Shown: one piece after another, positions 18,115-25,990 of the stretch
Layout of the letters: each line of letters begins with the position of its first letter
How positions within the stretch are numbered: the stretch's first letter is position 1
DNA from: UBA1205 sp045598105
Lineage (GTDB): Bacteria; Bacteroidota; Bacteroidia; Bacteroidales; WCHB1-69
DNA length: 42,061 nucleotides
NCBI GenBank assembly: GCA_045598105.1
Contig: JAZLLK010000006.1
Span: forward strand, 1 to 42,061
Reading direction: 5' to 3'
Position numbers and translations under genes: made by a program
The notes under the pieces: model-generated
The model's database searches: none
Told to the model about the DNA's origin: nothing
What the model saw: only the letters and a program-made list of their open reading frames with translations

Positions 18115-21100
18115 CTATTTATCTATTTGCCTATCATCTTGCTCTACATCTGCTATTGCCGGTGATAAAGTTATTGAATTTTGCACATCTTGTGTAAAAT
18201 ATGATACTGCTACCTTCAGTGCTTCTATTGCTCTTGTATTGGCTTCTGCCATATCCAATTTTGCTTTTGCAATATTATAATTTACAGAACGTTGTTGCAT
18301 AGAAGCATTATTCCTCAATTTTTCCATACTACATGTAACCGCATTAATAGCTTGCGATGCAGTACTTTGAGCGAAATTAAAAGATGTTTCTACCGAAGAC
18401 TGTACTTCCGATACCACGCTATTCAATTCATCTTTCAGCTTAGCTACTTTAACACCTGTTTGATCAGGAACAGCATCTATTACATTTTCGACACTGCTAA
18501 TAGTACTATTTACAATATATGTAACATCTTGTATTGTATTATTTATATCAGATGTTATTGCTTCCGACTCTTGCCTCATACTGCATACTAAATCTTTTAC
18601 ATCATTTTGGGCATCATATACCGAATCAGTAAGAGTGTAAGCAATATTACTTATATAAGTATTTACATTAGTTAATACCTCATTTACTACACTTTGAACT
18701 TCAGCCGGACTTTCATTAAGTTTATCACGAATTAAATTTACTTGCTTTTGCAAATTATCAGTTACACTTTCAGTTGAATTCTTCAAATCATTCACTGAGT
18801 CTGCTATGGTCTTGGATATAATATCTATTTGCGTATTTACATCCGTAATGGCAGTTTTCGCAGTCGCTTCTACTGCCGATATGGATAATTGAATATTAGA
18901 GGTAGCTAAAGTTACACTATTGGATATTTCTCCAACGGCTTTTTTCACAGCAGTATTGGCACTTTTCACCGAAGTATCTATTTTTCCAGTAATAGCATCA
19001 GCTGTTTGTACTATAGATTCAGCTACTGATTTAGCGTTACTGGTAGCATCTTCTATAGTTTTACTTATATTATTAGCCATATCTTTCGTCTTATTAGCCA
19101 CATTCTTCACGTATGCTTCAGTACGAACGACAGCGTTATTACCTATTTGAGATATGTCATGAGCAGCAGCATTCCCTATGTCAGTCACTTTATCTGCCAA
19201 ATCTTGTACTCTATCACTTGCATTTTCTATATATACTTGAGCTAAATTCACCATACCTTCCACCGATTTAGCCTGTGATGATGCCATTCGTTCTAATTCA
19301 GTTACACGACTAGCAACTTCCTTTTCTGTTTTTTTCGCAGCATTTTGAACGGAAGAAATAGTACTATCTACTGATGCTTGTATATCAGATGCTACCTGAT
19401 TTAATTCGGAACGAATATTTTTTATGGTACCTTTTGCCTGACTAGGAATAGTTTCTACCATATCTGATACTTCATTTATAGCGTTATTTACCAATGATGT
19501 AACATCTTTCATAGTAGCATTGGCACTAGATGATATTTCTTCTACTTTATTTTGCATATCATCTACTACAGACTTCACTTCTTTTTGTGCATCATATATA
19601 GTATCAGTTATAGTAAATGCGACATTGCTAATTGCACCATTCATTTGTGACACTATATGTTGCACCTTATCTTGAACCTCAGCAGTAGCAGTCTTCGCCA
19701 TCTCGCTTATAGTATTCACCTGATTTTGCATATTGCCTATTACACCTTCTGCCGATTGTTTCAATCCTTTTACCGTATCATTCACATTTTTAGATATGGC
19801 ATTTACTTGATTATTTACATTGGCAATAGCTCCTGAAACCTCGTTCTCCACAATAAAAACCGAAGTGCTAATATTATTAGACACTTTATCTACTGCGCCA
19901 GTTATTTGATTAATAGTATTATCCAGTACTTCAGTAACCCCATTTATGGAAGTATTCACCTTACCTGTAATAGAATCCATTGTTTTGGATATTGCTTTTG
20001 TAGCTGCTTCTACATTATCGTTAACTTTATCAATTGAAGATTCTACATTACCCGCTATTTCATTAACTTTGTCTGATACACCTTTTACAAATGCATCCGT
20101 GCGTTCAGCCACATTGTTACCTATTTGAGATATATCGTGTGATGCAGCATTTACTACATCTTCTGCCTTATCTAATAAATCCTGAGCAGCGAATGTTACA
20201 TTTTCCAAGTTCTTTTTAGCCTGACCTATTGTATTTTCAATATTGTCTAACTGCTTATTTACAATATCAACGGCACTTTGTGTAGCATTTTGAATAGTGT
20301 CAGCTATATTATCTACCGACTGTTGAATTTTATTACTTACATCGTTTATTCCAGAATCCACTTTACTTACGGCATCAGTAATATTGTCGGATACTTTATC
20401 CACCGCATCCGATACCATTGTAATAGTATCGTCTATACGATCGCTTACACTATTTATAGCTTCATTTACACCATTTGCAACATCATTGGCCTTTTCCTGA
20501 ATATTAGAAATAGAATTTTCTACTCTTTCTTGCATATCGGATACTGCATCGTTAATAATAGATGTAACACTATTCATGCTTTCATCTACTTGATCCATAA
20601 TATCCATCACTTTTGATTTTACCTCATCGGAAGCATCTTTTATTTTATCACTTACCTCATCTATTTTATCCTTTAAATTATCGGCCACCCCTTCAGCTGA
20701 TTTTACCAAATCATCCACTGAATCCGTTACCTTTGAAGAGATATTGTCTATTTGATCATTAACCATTTGAATAGCAGAATTAGCTTTCTCTTCTATTTGA
20801 GATATTGAATCGGTAAACTTATCACCTATTTCATTTACTTTATCTGTAATATTATCTATAGATTCTTTTACCGTCTCGGTTACTTCATCTACAGAATCTT
20901 TTATTTTATCACCTATTTCATTAGCTTTATTGGATATATTTTTAATTGATTCATCTGCCTTATCTTTCACTTCGTCAATAGACGACTCTATATTATCTGC
21001 TATTGTATCTATCTGCTTTGATGCTTCATCTAATAATGACTTAGCTTGGCCTTTAACATCATTTACAGCTTCATTTACCTGCTGACCTATATTGCTAATA

Positions 21101-22392
21101 TTCTCTTTTGCATCATTTATCAAGCCTTCGACTCCGCCTTTCATATCGCTAACGGTTTGCGAAATTTTTTCGGTAAATTCTTTGGATTTATTTTGAATAT
21201 CATTAATAACACCTTGGAAAGTATCTTTAGCTTCACCTAACGAATCCTCGGCTTTGTCTATCATATCATTAATATCGGAAGCTAAATCATTATATGCATT
21301 TTTAGCGGCATCCCTTATGTTATTAACCTCGTCTAAAGCCTTAGCTTTTGCTTCATTTAAAGTCTTCTTAGCTGCATCTACTGTTTCACTAATTTCAGCC
21401 TTAGCTTTTTCTACGTTTTCTTTTACTTTTGCAACGCTTTCTTCTGCCTTTTGTTTTACATCAGATATTGTTTGTTTAACATCCGATACTAATTCTTTAG
21501 CTTCACTTTCAATCTCTGATGCAACATCTTGTATATTACTTACAGCTCCTGCAACACTATCTTGAATAGAGGATTTAGCATCTGTGAGGCTCTGCTTTGT
21601 TTCATTTATTGTCGATTGAAGTTTTTCAGCCGTTGATTGTACTTTCTTACTAAGTTCACTAGCTGCACTTGCCGCATTGGAAGCAGTATTGCTGAATGTT
21701 TTTGTTAAATCGTCTATTAAAGTATCGGTTTCTTTAATTTTATCATCAAGTTCTTTTTCTATGTTTTTTAATTCATTAGTAGCTTTATCTGCTTGTTTCT
21801 TTAGATCTTCAGCTTCCTTGGTAATTTCGGCTACGGCTTTTTCTTTAATATCAGATGTTGAATCTATAGTTTCTTTTACATTGTTTATTACTGTCTTAGC
21901 TTTTATTTTGTTGATAGTATCTGTTTCCGGAGAGTGATACAATTGTATAGAGCTATATGCCAATTCTATAGTTTCTATTACCAACTCATTCTTAGTAGCC
22001 CCAAATTCAGAAGCTTCAAATTTAACCGGATATGCATTGGATATTTTCCATCCTTTGATAGTTTTATCACCTTCTACCAAAGACACAATAACCGTGGCAG
22101 GATTAAATTCAAATTCATACACAGCTTTCACGCACCATGCTACGAATTCATTTGATTGTGGTATAATACCTCTTTTCAACACCAAATTAGGCAATTTAAC
22201 AGGTTTAGGCAATTTGTATGCAACATTATTCACGCCGCCATCCCACACTTCTTCGTATGGAATTTCGACTCGTATACCACTCACCTCTGAAAAAGGCACA
22301 TTTTCCACATTTACTCCATCCATAAAGTCCACCCTAAAACTGAACGCCGGAACTAATGAGTATATTTGGTCTTCTTTTTTATTTTCTGCCAC
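18115..22392 (-). CDS. Tube-domain protein fused to a ~1270-residue helical repeat rod (Afp5 position)
   Basis: A 1425-residue protein. Residues 1-155 are a gp19-type tail-tube domain, similar in layout to the 151-residue tube protein upstream: FSFRVDFMDG, PFSEVSGIRVEI, LPNLVLKRGI, WKISNAYPVKFEAS, ELVIETIELAY. The remaining 1270 residues are helical and low-complexity, rich in Asp, Asn, Ser, Lys, Val and Ile, with almost no Pro or Trp. Residues about 156-430 are Lys/Glu-rich; from about 430 there are three diverged tandem units of about 325 residues (anchors ISNIGQQ near 432, ISQIGNN near 754 and near 1080). Hydrophobics are spaced 4-3-4-4-3 or 4-4-3, giving a near-straight stripe. Gene order places it where the tube initiator Afp5 lies. 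I infer that six tube domains start the tube while the tails act as ruler, lumen filler or cargo scaffold. Confidence 0.8.
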   Translation of the reverse strand: MAENKKEDQIYSLVPAFSFRVDFMDGVNVENVPFSEVSGIRVEIPYEEVWDGGVNNVAYKLPKPVKLPNLVLKRGIIPQSNEFVAWCVKAVYEFEFNPATVIVSLVEGDKTIKGWKISNAYPVKFEASEFGATKNELVIETIELAYSSIQLYHSPETDTINKIKAKTVINNVKETIDSTSDIKEKAVAEITKEAEDLKKQADKATNELKNIEKELDDKIKETDTLIDDLTKTFSNTASNAASAASELSKKVQSTAEKLQSTINETKQSLTDAKSSIQDSVAGAVSNIQDVASEIESEAKELVSDVKQTISDVKQKAEESVAKVKENVEKAKAEISETVDAAKKTLNEAKAKALDEVNNIRDAAKNAYNDLASDINDMIDKAEDSLGEAKDTFQGVINDIQNKSKEFTEKISQTVSDMKGGVEGLINDAKENISNIGQQVNEAVNDVKGQAKSLLDEASKQIDTIADNIESSIDEVKDKADESIKNISNKANEIGDKIKDSVDEVTETVKESIDNITDKVNEIGDKFTDSISQIEEKANSAIQMVNDQIDNISSKVTDSVDDLVKSAEGVADNLKDKIDEVSDKIKDASDEVKSKVMDIMDQVDESMNSVTSIINDAVSDMQERVENSISNIQEKANDVANGVNEAINSVSDRIDDTITMVSDAVDKVSDNITDAVSKVDSGINDVSNKIQQSVDNIADTIQNATQSAVDIVNKQLDNIENTIGQAKKNLENVTFAAQDLLDKAEDVVNAASHDISQIGNNVAERTDAFVKGVSDKVNEIAGNVESSIDKVNDNVEAATKAISKTMDSITGKVNTSINGVTEVLDNTINQITGAVDKVSNNISTSVFIVENEVSGAIANVNNQVNAISKNVNDTVKGLKQSAEGVIGNMQNQVNTISEMAKTATAEVQDKVQHIVSQMNGAISNVAFTITDTIYDAQKEVKSVVDDMQNKVEEISSSANATMKDVTSLVNNAINEVSDMVETIPSQAKGTIKNIRSELNQVASDIQASVDSTISSVQNAAKKTEKEVASRVTELERMASSQAKSVEGMVNLAQVYIENASDRVQDLADKVTDIGNAAAHDISQIGNNAVVRTEAYVKNVANKTKDMANNISKTIEDATSNAKSVAESIVQTADAITGKIDTSVKSANTAVKKAVGEISNSVTLATSNIQLSISAVEATAKTAITDVNTQIDIISKTIADSVNDLKNSTESVTDNLQKQVNLIRDKLNESPAEVQSVVNEVLTNVNTYISNIAYTLTDSVYDAQNDVKDLVCSMRQESEAITSDINNTIQDVTYIVNSTISSVENVIDAVPDQTGVKVAKLKDELNSVVSEVQSSVETSFNFAQSTASQAINAVTCSMEKLRNNASMQQRSVNYNIAKAKLDMAEANTRAIEALKVAVSYFTQDVQNSITLSPAIADVEQDDRQIDK
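19139..19155 (+). repeat. DNA anchor of third helical unit (17-base match to 20117-20133)
   Basis: The 17 bases TTACCTATTTGAGATAT occur here and at 20117-20133, exactly 978 bases (326 codons) apart in the same frame. Both encode the ISQIGNN anchor of the 325-residue units, so the units arose by tandem duplication and have since diverged. Confidence 0.8.
20117..20133 (+). repeat. DNA anchor of second helical unit (17-base match to 19139-19155)
   Basis: Partner of the repeat at 19139-19155. A third, more diverged anchor lies near 21079-21105 (protein ISNIGQQ), about 966 bases further upstream in the gene, giving three units in all. Confidence 0.75.
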
Positions 22393-22422
22393 AGCTTACT
22401 ATTCTAAATAAACGATACAATC

Positions 22423-22461
22423 AAATTTCCCCGTCACTCAAAAGAATGACGAGGAAAATTT
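22423..22461 (-). terminator. Stem-loop between the tube gene and the tube/rod fusion gene
   Basis: On the minus strand, arms of 14-15 bases (AAATTTTCCTCGTCA and TGACGGGGAAATTT) flank a 10-base loop, with one bulged U and one U-G pair. It starts 12 bases after the tube stop codon in the widest gap of the operon (80 bases). No long T-run follows immediately, so it is more likely a partial terminator or a 3'-end stabiliser. It could raise the tube and sheath messages above the downstream genes. Confidence 0.6.
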
Positions 22462-22472
22462 GCATACAAATA

Positions 22473-22928
22473 CTATTTGGCTTTAGGTCTGGTAAGTACC
22501 AATCCTTCGTGAGCCAATTCGATGGTTTCAATCAGCACTTCATTGCTGGTAGAATTATAGTTAGCATTATCTACTTTTACAGGAAATGCATTTTGAAGTG
22601 TCCAAGTAAGAACGGGTTCATGCAACTCATCCAACAAACTCACAACTACGTTTTTACGTTCAATTTTATTGAGTTGAGCTTTATTCCACCAATCAAACAG
22701 ACTATTATCTTTAGCCATAGCGCCACGTTTTAATGTTACGTTACCATATTTTTTCAAACCTGGCATTTTTATGGTTGAATATACTTTACTATTACCTTCT
22801 CGATACTCTATTACCTGATTTTCTACTGCTAATCCGGATACTTCGGTAAATGGGACAGCGTCTTTGTCGTCGGAACTCCATCTCACTTCAAAGTGAAATG
22901 CCGGTAATGGATAATTCGTTTCTTCCAT
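22473..22928 (-). CDS. eCIS inner tube protein (Afp1-like, gp19 family)
   Basis: A 151-residue tail-tube protein: FHFEVRWSSDDKDAVPFTEV, SGLAVENQVIEYREG, KYGNVTLKRGAM, LFDWW, WTLQNAFPVKVDNANYNSTS and EVLIETIELAHEGL. This is the standard gp19/Hcp-like layout; length is typical for Afp1. It polymerises as stacked hexamers inside the sheath. It is encoded 27 bases after the sheath gene. A second, distinct tube domain is carried by the next gene. Confidence 0.94.
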   Translation of the reverse strand: MEETNYPLPAFHFEVRWSSDDKDAVPFTEVSGLAVENQVIEYREGNSKVYSTIKMPGLKKYGNVTLKRGAMAKDNSLFDWWNKAQLNKIERKNVVVSLLDELHEPVLTWTLQNAFPVKVDNANYNSTSNEVLIETIELAHEGLVLTRPKAK

Positions 22929-22955
22929 GATTAATCTCTCCTATTTCTTTATTAA

Positions 22956-24800
22956 TTATGATTCTTGTAATTTATGTGAAAATCTCAAAACTATAAATTC
23001 TGCAGGACGTACTGCAGCCATACCTATTTCAACTATAAGTCTGCCTTCTAGTATATCTACAGAATCCATGGTGGTACCTAATCCCACATTTACATAAAAT
23101 GCTTCTGCGGGTGTAGAACCAGCCAAACCTCCGGCACGCCAGATATTAGTAAGGAAATTTTCAATTTGACATTTTATCTTAGTCCATGTATTTTGAGTGT
23201 TAGGTGCAAATACAGCCCATTCTGTGGATTCCTGTACGCTCTCTTCCACATAGTTAAATAATCTTCTTACAGGAACATATCGCCACTCGTTATCATTACC
23301 TTTTAATGTTCTTGCTCCCCATACCAAAATGCCTTTGCCGCTAAATGCACGAATAGCATTAATTGATTTACCTGAGGATGTAACGTTCATATCTTCCTGC
23401 ATTTGATTATTAATCAAACGAGATACTCCTTTTATAGAAGCTATAGCCATATTGGCAGGTGCTTTCCATACACCGGAAAAATTGTCATTTTGAGCATATA
23501 TACCGGCTATAGCGCCACTAGGCGGTACTATAGACATATCTAACGCCATCTCTTTTTCATACACTTCATAGAAAGGTATAAAGGATTTTGCTGAATCTTC
23601 TGCAATTTTCTTACTATCTTCATCAATAATAGGATCTAAAGCACAAACATAGTTAGGAAGATAAGTTGAGGATTCTTCATTTATTACTTTTGTTATCTTT
23701 TCTTCAACTACCAATTTTTGCAGATATTTGCATCCAATTAATATTCTTTCTTCTTGAGTGAGTTCTTTATATGCTTTATCTGAAGGCTTCTTATTGGATT
23801 CAACATAGGCCTTGAAAGCTTGGGTATCTTGCTCCAATTCGTATTTATCATTAACGTCTTTCTGCAAATCCAATTTTTTTCCTAAACCAAAAGATGATGG
23901 ATTATCCAATATCTCGTCCAACTTCTTATAGCTGATTCGTATTGGAGTATAAAACCCTTTTAGCTCATCATTACTTTTTGTCTTTACGTACGTTTCTAAA
24001 GGAGTCTTGTCGGTCAAAGCTCGCAAAAATGTTAAACAAGAAGATGTTTCACCTTTGAGAAATTCAATTACACCTGATATTTTATTTTCTTCTAATGTTG
24101 CATTTAACAAAAGATCTACATTTAATTTACCATCATCAGTAAATTTTGCACTCACTATCTTATTTACCACCTCCGAAAAATCGGCATTTGCATAGGTGTA
24201 AGATGTTGATAAATATGGATAATATGCAGCACCATATTCTGGGAAATTAGTACTTAAACTATTCCTAAAATCTTCTAGGCACTTATCTAAACTTTTATCG
24301 GTTTTTTCCTGCACGTCCAATATTGCAAACCTATCCTTCAATTCTCCACATTGTATTAACGCTGCGGATTGAACTTTGGCTAATTCTTCTAAACTTAAAC
24401 ATGTTGCGGCATCCGGAACCACCAATAATGTCACTTCATCTATTTCTCTCAACGGATCTAAACCTTTTTTTAGTTCATCACCATTGGGATCATCAGTATA
24501 ATTACCAACAGACACTATATAACATACGCCACCGCCATTATCATAGAACAAACGAATGCTATCATATAACACAAAATGACGATCATTTGCGTTACCTACA
24601 CCAAAATATCTTTCATAATCAAGCAAAGATGTAATCTTGGTGGGTTTCTTCAACAAATCAGATACAGTTCTGTCTGAATTTGAAGATGCAAATTGAGTGT
24701 AGCCTACAAAACCCGGTATTGCGGTGGGCACATCTGCTACTGACTGAGGGAGTTTTGGAACTTCTTCCACATACACTCCGGGAGATTTATAACTTGTCAT
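22956..24800 (-). CDS. eCIS contractile sheath protein (single copy, enlarged)
   Basis: A 614-residue tail-sheath protein. The N-terminus has SYKSPGVYVEEVPKLPQSV and VPTAIPGFVGYTQF; the C-terminus has VPPSGAIAGIYAQND, FSGVWKAPANM, FSGKGILVWGART, YVPVRRLFNYVEESVQ, and the AFYVNVGLG...RLIVEIGMAAVRPAEFIVL ending, all typical of Afp2-4/phage sheath. Afp carries three sheath genes; here one gene serves. Residues about 202-420 form a Lys/Glu/Asp-rich insertion of about 220 residues between the YYPYLSTSYTY strand and VPPSG, which makes the protein much longer than the usual 350-480. The insertion is probably on the outer surface. Confidence 0.93.
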   Translation of the reverse strand: MTSYKSPGVYVEEVPKLPQSVADVPTAIPGFVGYTQFASSNSDRTVSDLLKKPTKITSLLDYERYFGVGNANDRHFVLYDSIRLFYDNGGGVCYIVSVGNYTDDPNGDELKKGLDPLREIDEVTLLVVPDAATCLSLEELAKVQSAALIQCGELKDRFAILDVQEKTDKSLDKCLEDFRNSLSTNFPEYGAAYYPYLSTSYTYANADFSEVVNKIVSAKFTDDGKLNVDLLLNATLEENKISGVIEFLKGETSSCLTFLRALTDKTPLETYVKTKSNDELKGFYTPIRISYKKLDEILDNPSSFGLGKKLDLQKDVNDKYELEQDTQAFKAYVESNKKPSDKAYKELTQEERILIGCKYLQKLVVEEKITKVINEESSTYLPNYVCALDPIIDEDSKKIAEDSAKSFIPFYEVYEKEMALDMSIVPPSGAIAGIYAQNDNFSGVWKAPANMAIASIKGVSRLINNQMQEDMNVTSSGKSINAIRAFSGKGILVWGARTLKGNDNEWRYVPVRRLFNYVEESVQESTEWAVFAPNTQNTWTKIKCQIENFLTNIWRAGGLAGSTPAEAFYVNVGLGTTMDSVDILEGRLIVEIGMAAVRPAEFIVLRFSHKLQES

Positions 24801-24845
24801 AACTAGAGGATTTAAATGTTTTTATTAAGATTAATTATAATATTT

Positions 24846-25667
24846 TTATTTCTTCTTTTTGGTTTCTTCTAATGCCTTACCATTCCAATGCTCTTTTAGA
24901 GTATCATATTCCTTGTTCTTTTCTATAAGTATAATATTACTGCCTTCTTGAAGCTGATGACTCAATATTTCTGCAGTAACATTCTGATGTGCATCTTCAT
25001 ACTCTATGTCGGTAGCCCCGTCTTTAATTGCTTTTAATGTAGGATGCTTTGCAGATTTCACCAATGCCACACGAGTATCTATCGGTATCATATTCGATTC
25101 GGTGCGAGCCTCGGCAAAAGCTACCACTTTTACTTTATATATAATGTAAGGATATATTTTTCCTCCTAAAGTTTGCCACAAAGAATTATTTTGTTCAAAA
25201 GTAAGCGTATTGATTTCAAAGACCAATTTATCCAATAGATTCTTATCAGAACCAAATTCATTGATAATAGTTGTTTTATTTCCACTTACAACTTCTCTAT
25301 TGCTCAAGAATACATTCTTAGATTGGAATGCAGATATTATACGAGATATTTGCTTTAACGCTTCCAGATATGAAACCGTAGACATAATCATCACATATAG
25401 ATTCATATACAACTTAGGATTCACCTTTCGATAACCTTCTATATCATTTGATGGATTGTTATCTTTATAATAAGTTTGCATATAACTATTATTCCTAAGC
25501 GTTTTTTCTTCTTCCGCGTATAACAAACTTATGTATACTCCATTTGATATATTATCTTTATCCAAGATATCCAACTTTACACCTTCTTCTATAACTAATG
25601 AAGGTGCCTCTGTCAAGATGGCATTCACCCTATCTTGCACAAACATTAATGCTTGACTTAACTGCAT
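24846..25667 (-). CDS. eCIS tube terminator/cap protein (Afp16-like, DUF4255)
   Basis: A 273-residue protein whose first 190 residues match the DUF4255/Pvc16 N-terminal domain: LSQALMFVQDRVNAILTE, GVYISLLYAEEEKTLRNN, YMNLYVMIMST, YLEALKQISRIISAFQSKNVF and LVFEINTLTFEQNNSLWQTLG (in two parts). Afp16 ends tube and sheath growth at the distal end and sets final length with the tape measure. It is the first gene of the operon, as in several Bacteroidota eCIS, while in Afp it is the last structural gene. The ATG at 25667 is the first in frame and the next gene starts 45 bases downstream. Confidence 0.9.
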   Translation of the reverse strand: MQLSQALMFVQDRVNAILTEAPSLVIEEGVKLDILDKDNISNGVYISLLYAEEEKTLRNNSYMQTYYKDNNPSNDIEGYRKVNPKLYMNLYVMIMSTVSYLEALKQISRIISAFQSKNVFLSNREVVSGNKTTIINEFGSDKNLLDKLVFEINTLTFEQNNSLWQTLGGKIYPYIIYKVKVVAFAEARTESNMIPIDTRVALVKSAKHPTLKAIKDGATDIEYEDAHQNVTAEILSHQLQEGSNIILIEKNKEYDTLKEHWNGKALEETKKKK

Positions 25668-25771
25668 TTATGGCCAATATTTGAATAGTTTGTTACTATA
25701 TTTATTTGTTTCTAATTCCGCTTTCCATTAAAAATTTTTTCCAACAACCTTCTTCCCGAAAAACGGATATG

Positions 25772-25802
25772 CAAATATAGTAATAAATTTTTAATACGAA
25801 AC
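25772..25802 (-). promoter_or_regulatory. Candidate Bacteroidota promoter for the eCIS operon
   Basis: On the minus strand a TATATTTG box (25772-25779) fits the TAnnTTTG -7 consensus. An imperfect -33 element (TTTC instead of TTTG) lies 18 bases further upstream. Transcription would start near 25765, leaving a leader of roughly 100 bases before the Afp16-like start at 25667. Confidence 0.45.
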
Positions 25803-25977
25803 ATGCTTTTTCGTATTTTTTTATTTTTTTATAAATAAATGTATTACAGCGACTTATTTTTACAATCAACCATAAATTTCCTTTTTTTTTGAATTCATTT
25901 TTCCTTTTTTTCGCACCATTTTTTCCATTCCGAGTACTTTCTCCCTCTAAAAAAAATGATGTTAGAAAAAAAAATGT

Positions 25978-25985
25978 TACTTTTG
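25978..25985 (+). promoter_or_regulatory. -7 box (TAnnTTTG) of miaB
   Basis: TACTTTTG fits TAnnTTTG and ends only 5 bases before the miaB ATG at 25991, so the message should be leaderless or nearly so. No good -33 TTTG is seen at the usual spacing. Confidence 0.5.
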
Positions 25986-25990
25986 CACAC

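Larger units (their letters stand above)
25668..25990. other. Divergent intergenic region between the eCIS operon and miaB
   Basis: A very AT-rich stretch of 323 bases between two divergent starts. It holds one -7-type box for each direction (listed separately) and long A/T homopolymers. No tRNA, small ORF with family signatures, or strong hairpin is seen in it. Confidence 0.6.

Noticed and set aside
17640..18197. Plus-strand ORF of 185 codons opposite the Afp6/7 genes
   Set aside because: Antisense shadow over three genes with strong eCIS matches; composition is Phe/Ile/Cys-rich as expected from reversed AT-rich codons.
21254..21565. Plus-strand Ser/Ala/Leu-rich ORFs opposite the helical rod
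   Set aside because: Open only because the rod's Asp/Lys/Ser codons lack stop codons in reverse; they follow the rod's periodicity.
18115..22392. Frameshift or assembly fusion explaining the 1425-residue protein
   Set aside because: One continuous frame with steady composition; the join near residue 155 follows the normal tube-domain end and there is no stop or start signal or composition break at the junction.
147..25667. Prophage or standard type VI secretion system
   Set aside because: No capsid, portal, terminase or lysis genes and no TssJLM membrane complex; Afp16-, Afp14-, DUF5908- and Afp15-like genes mark an eCIS.
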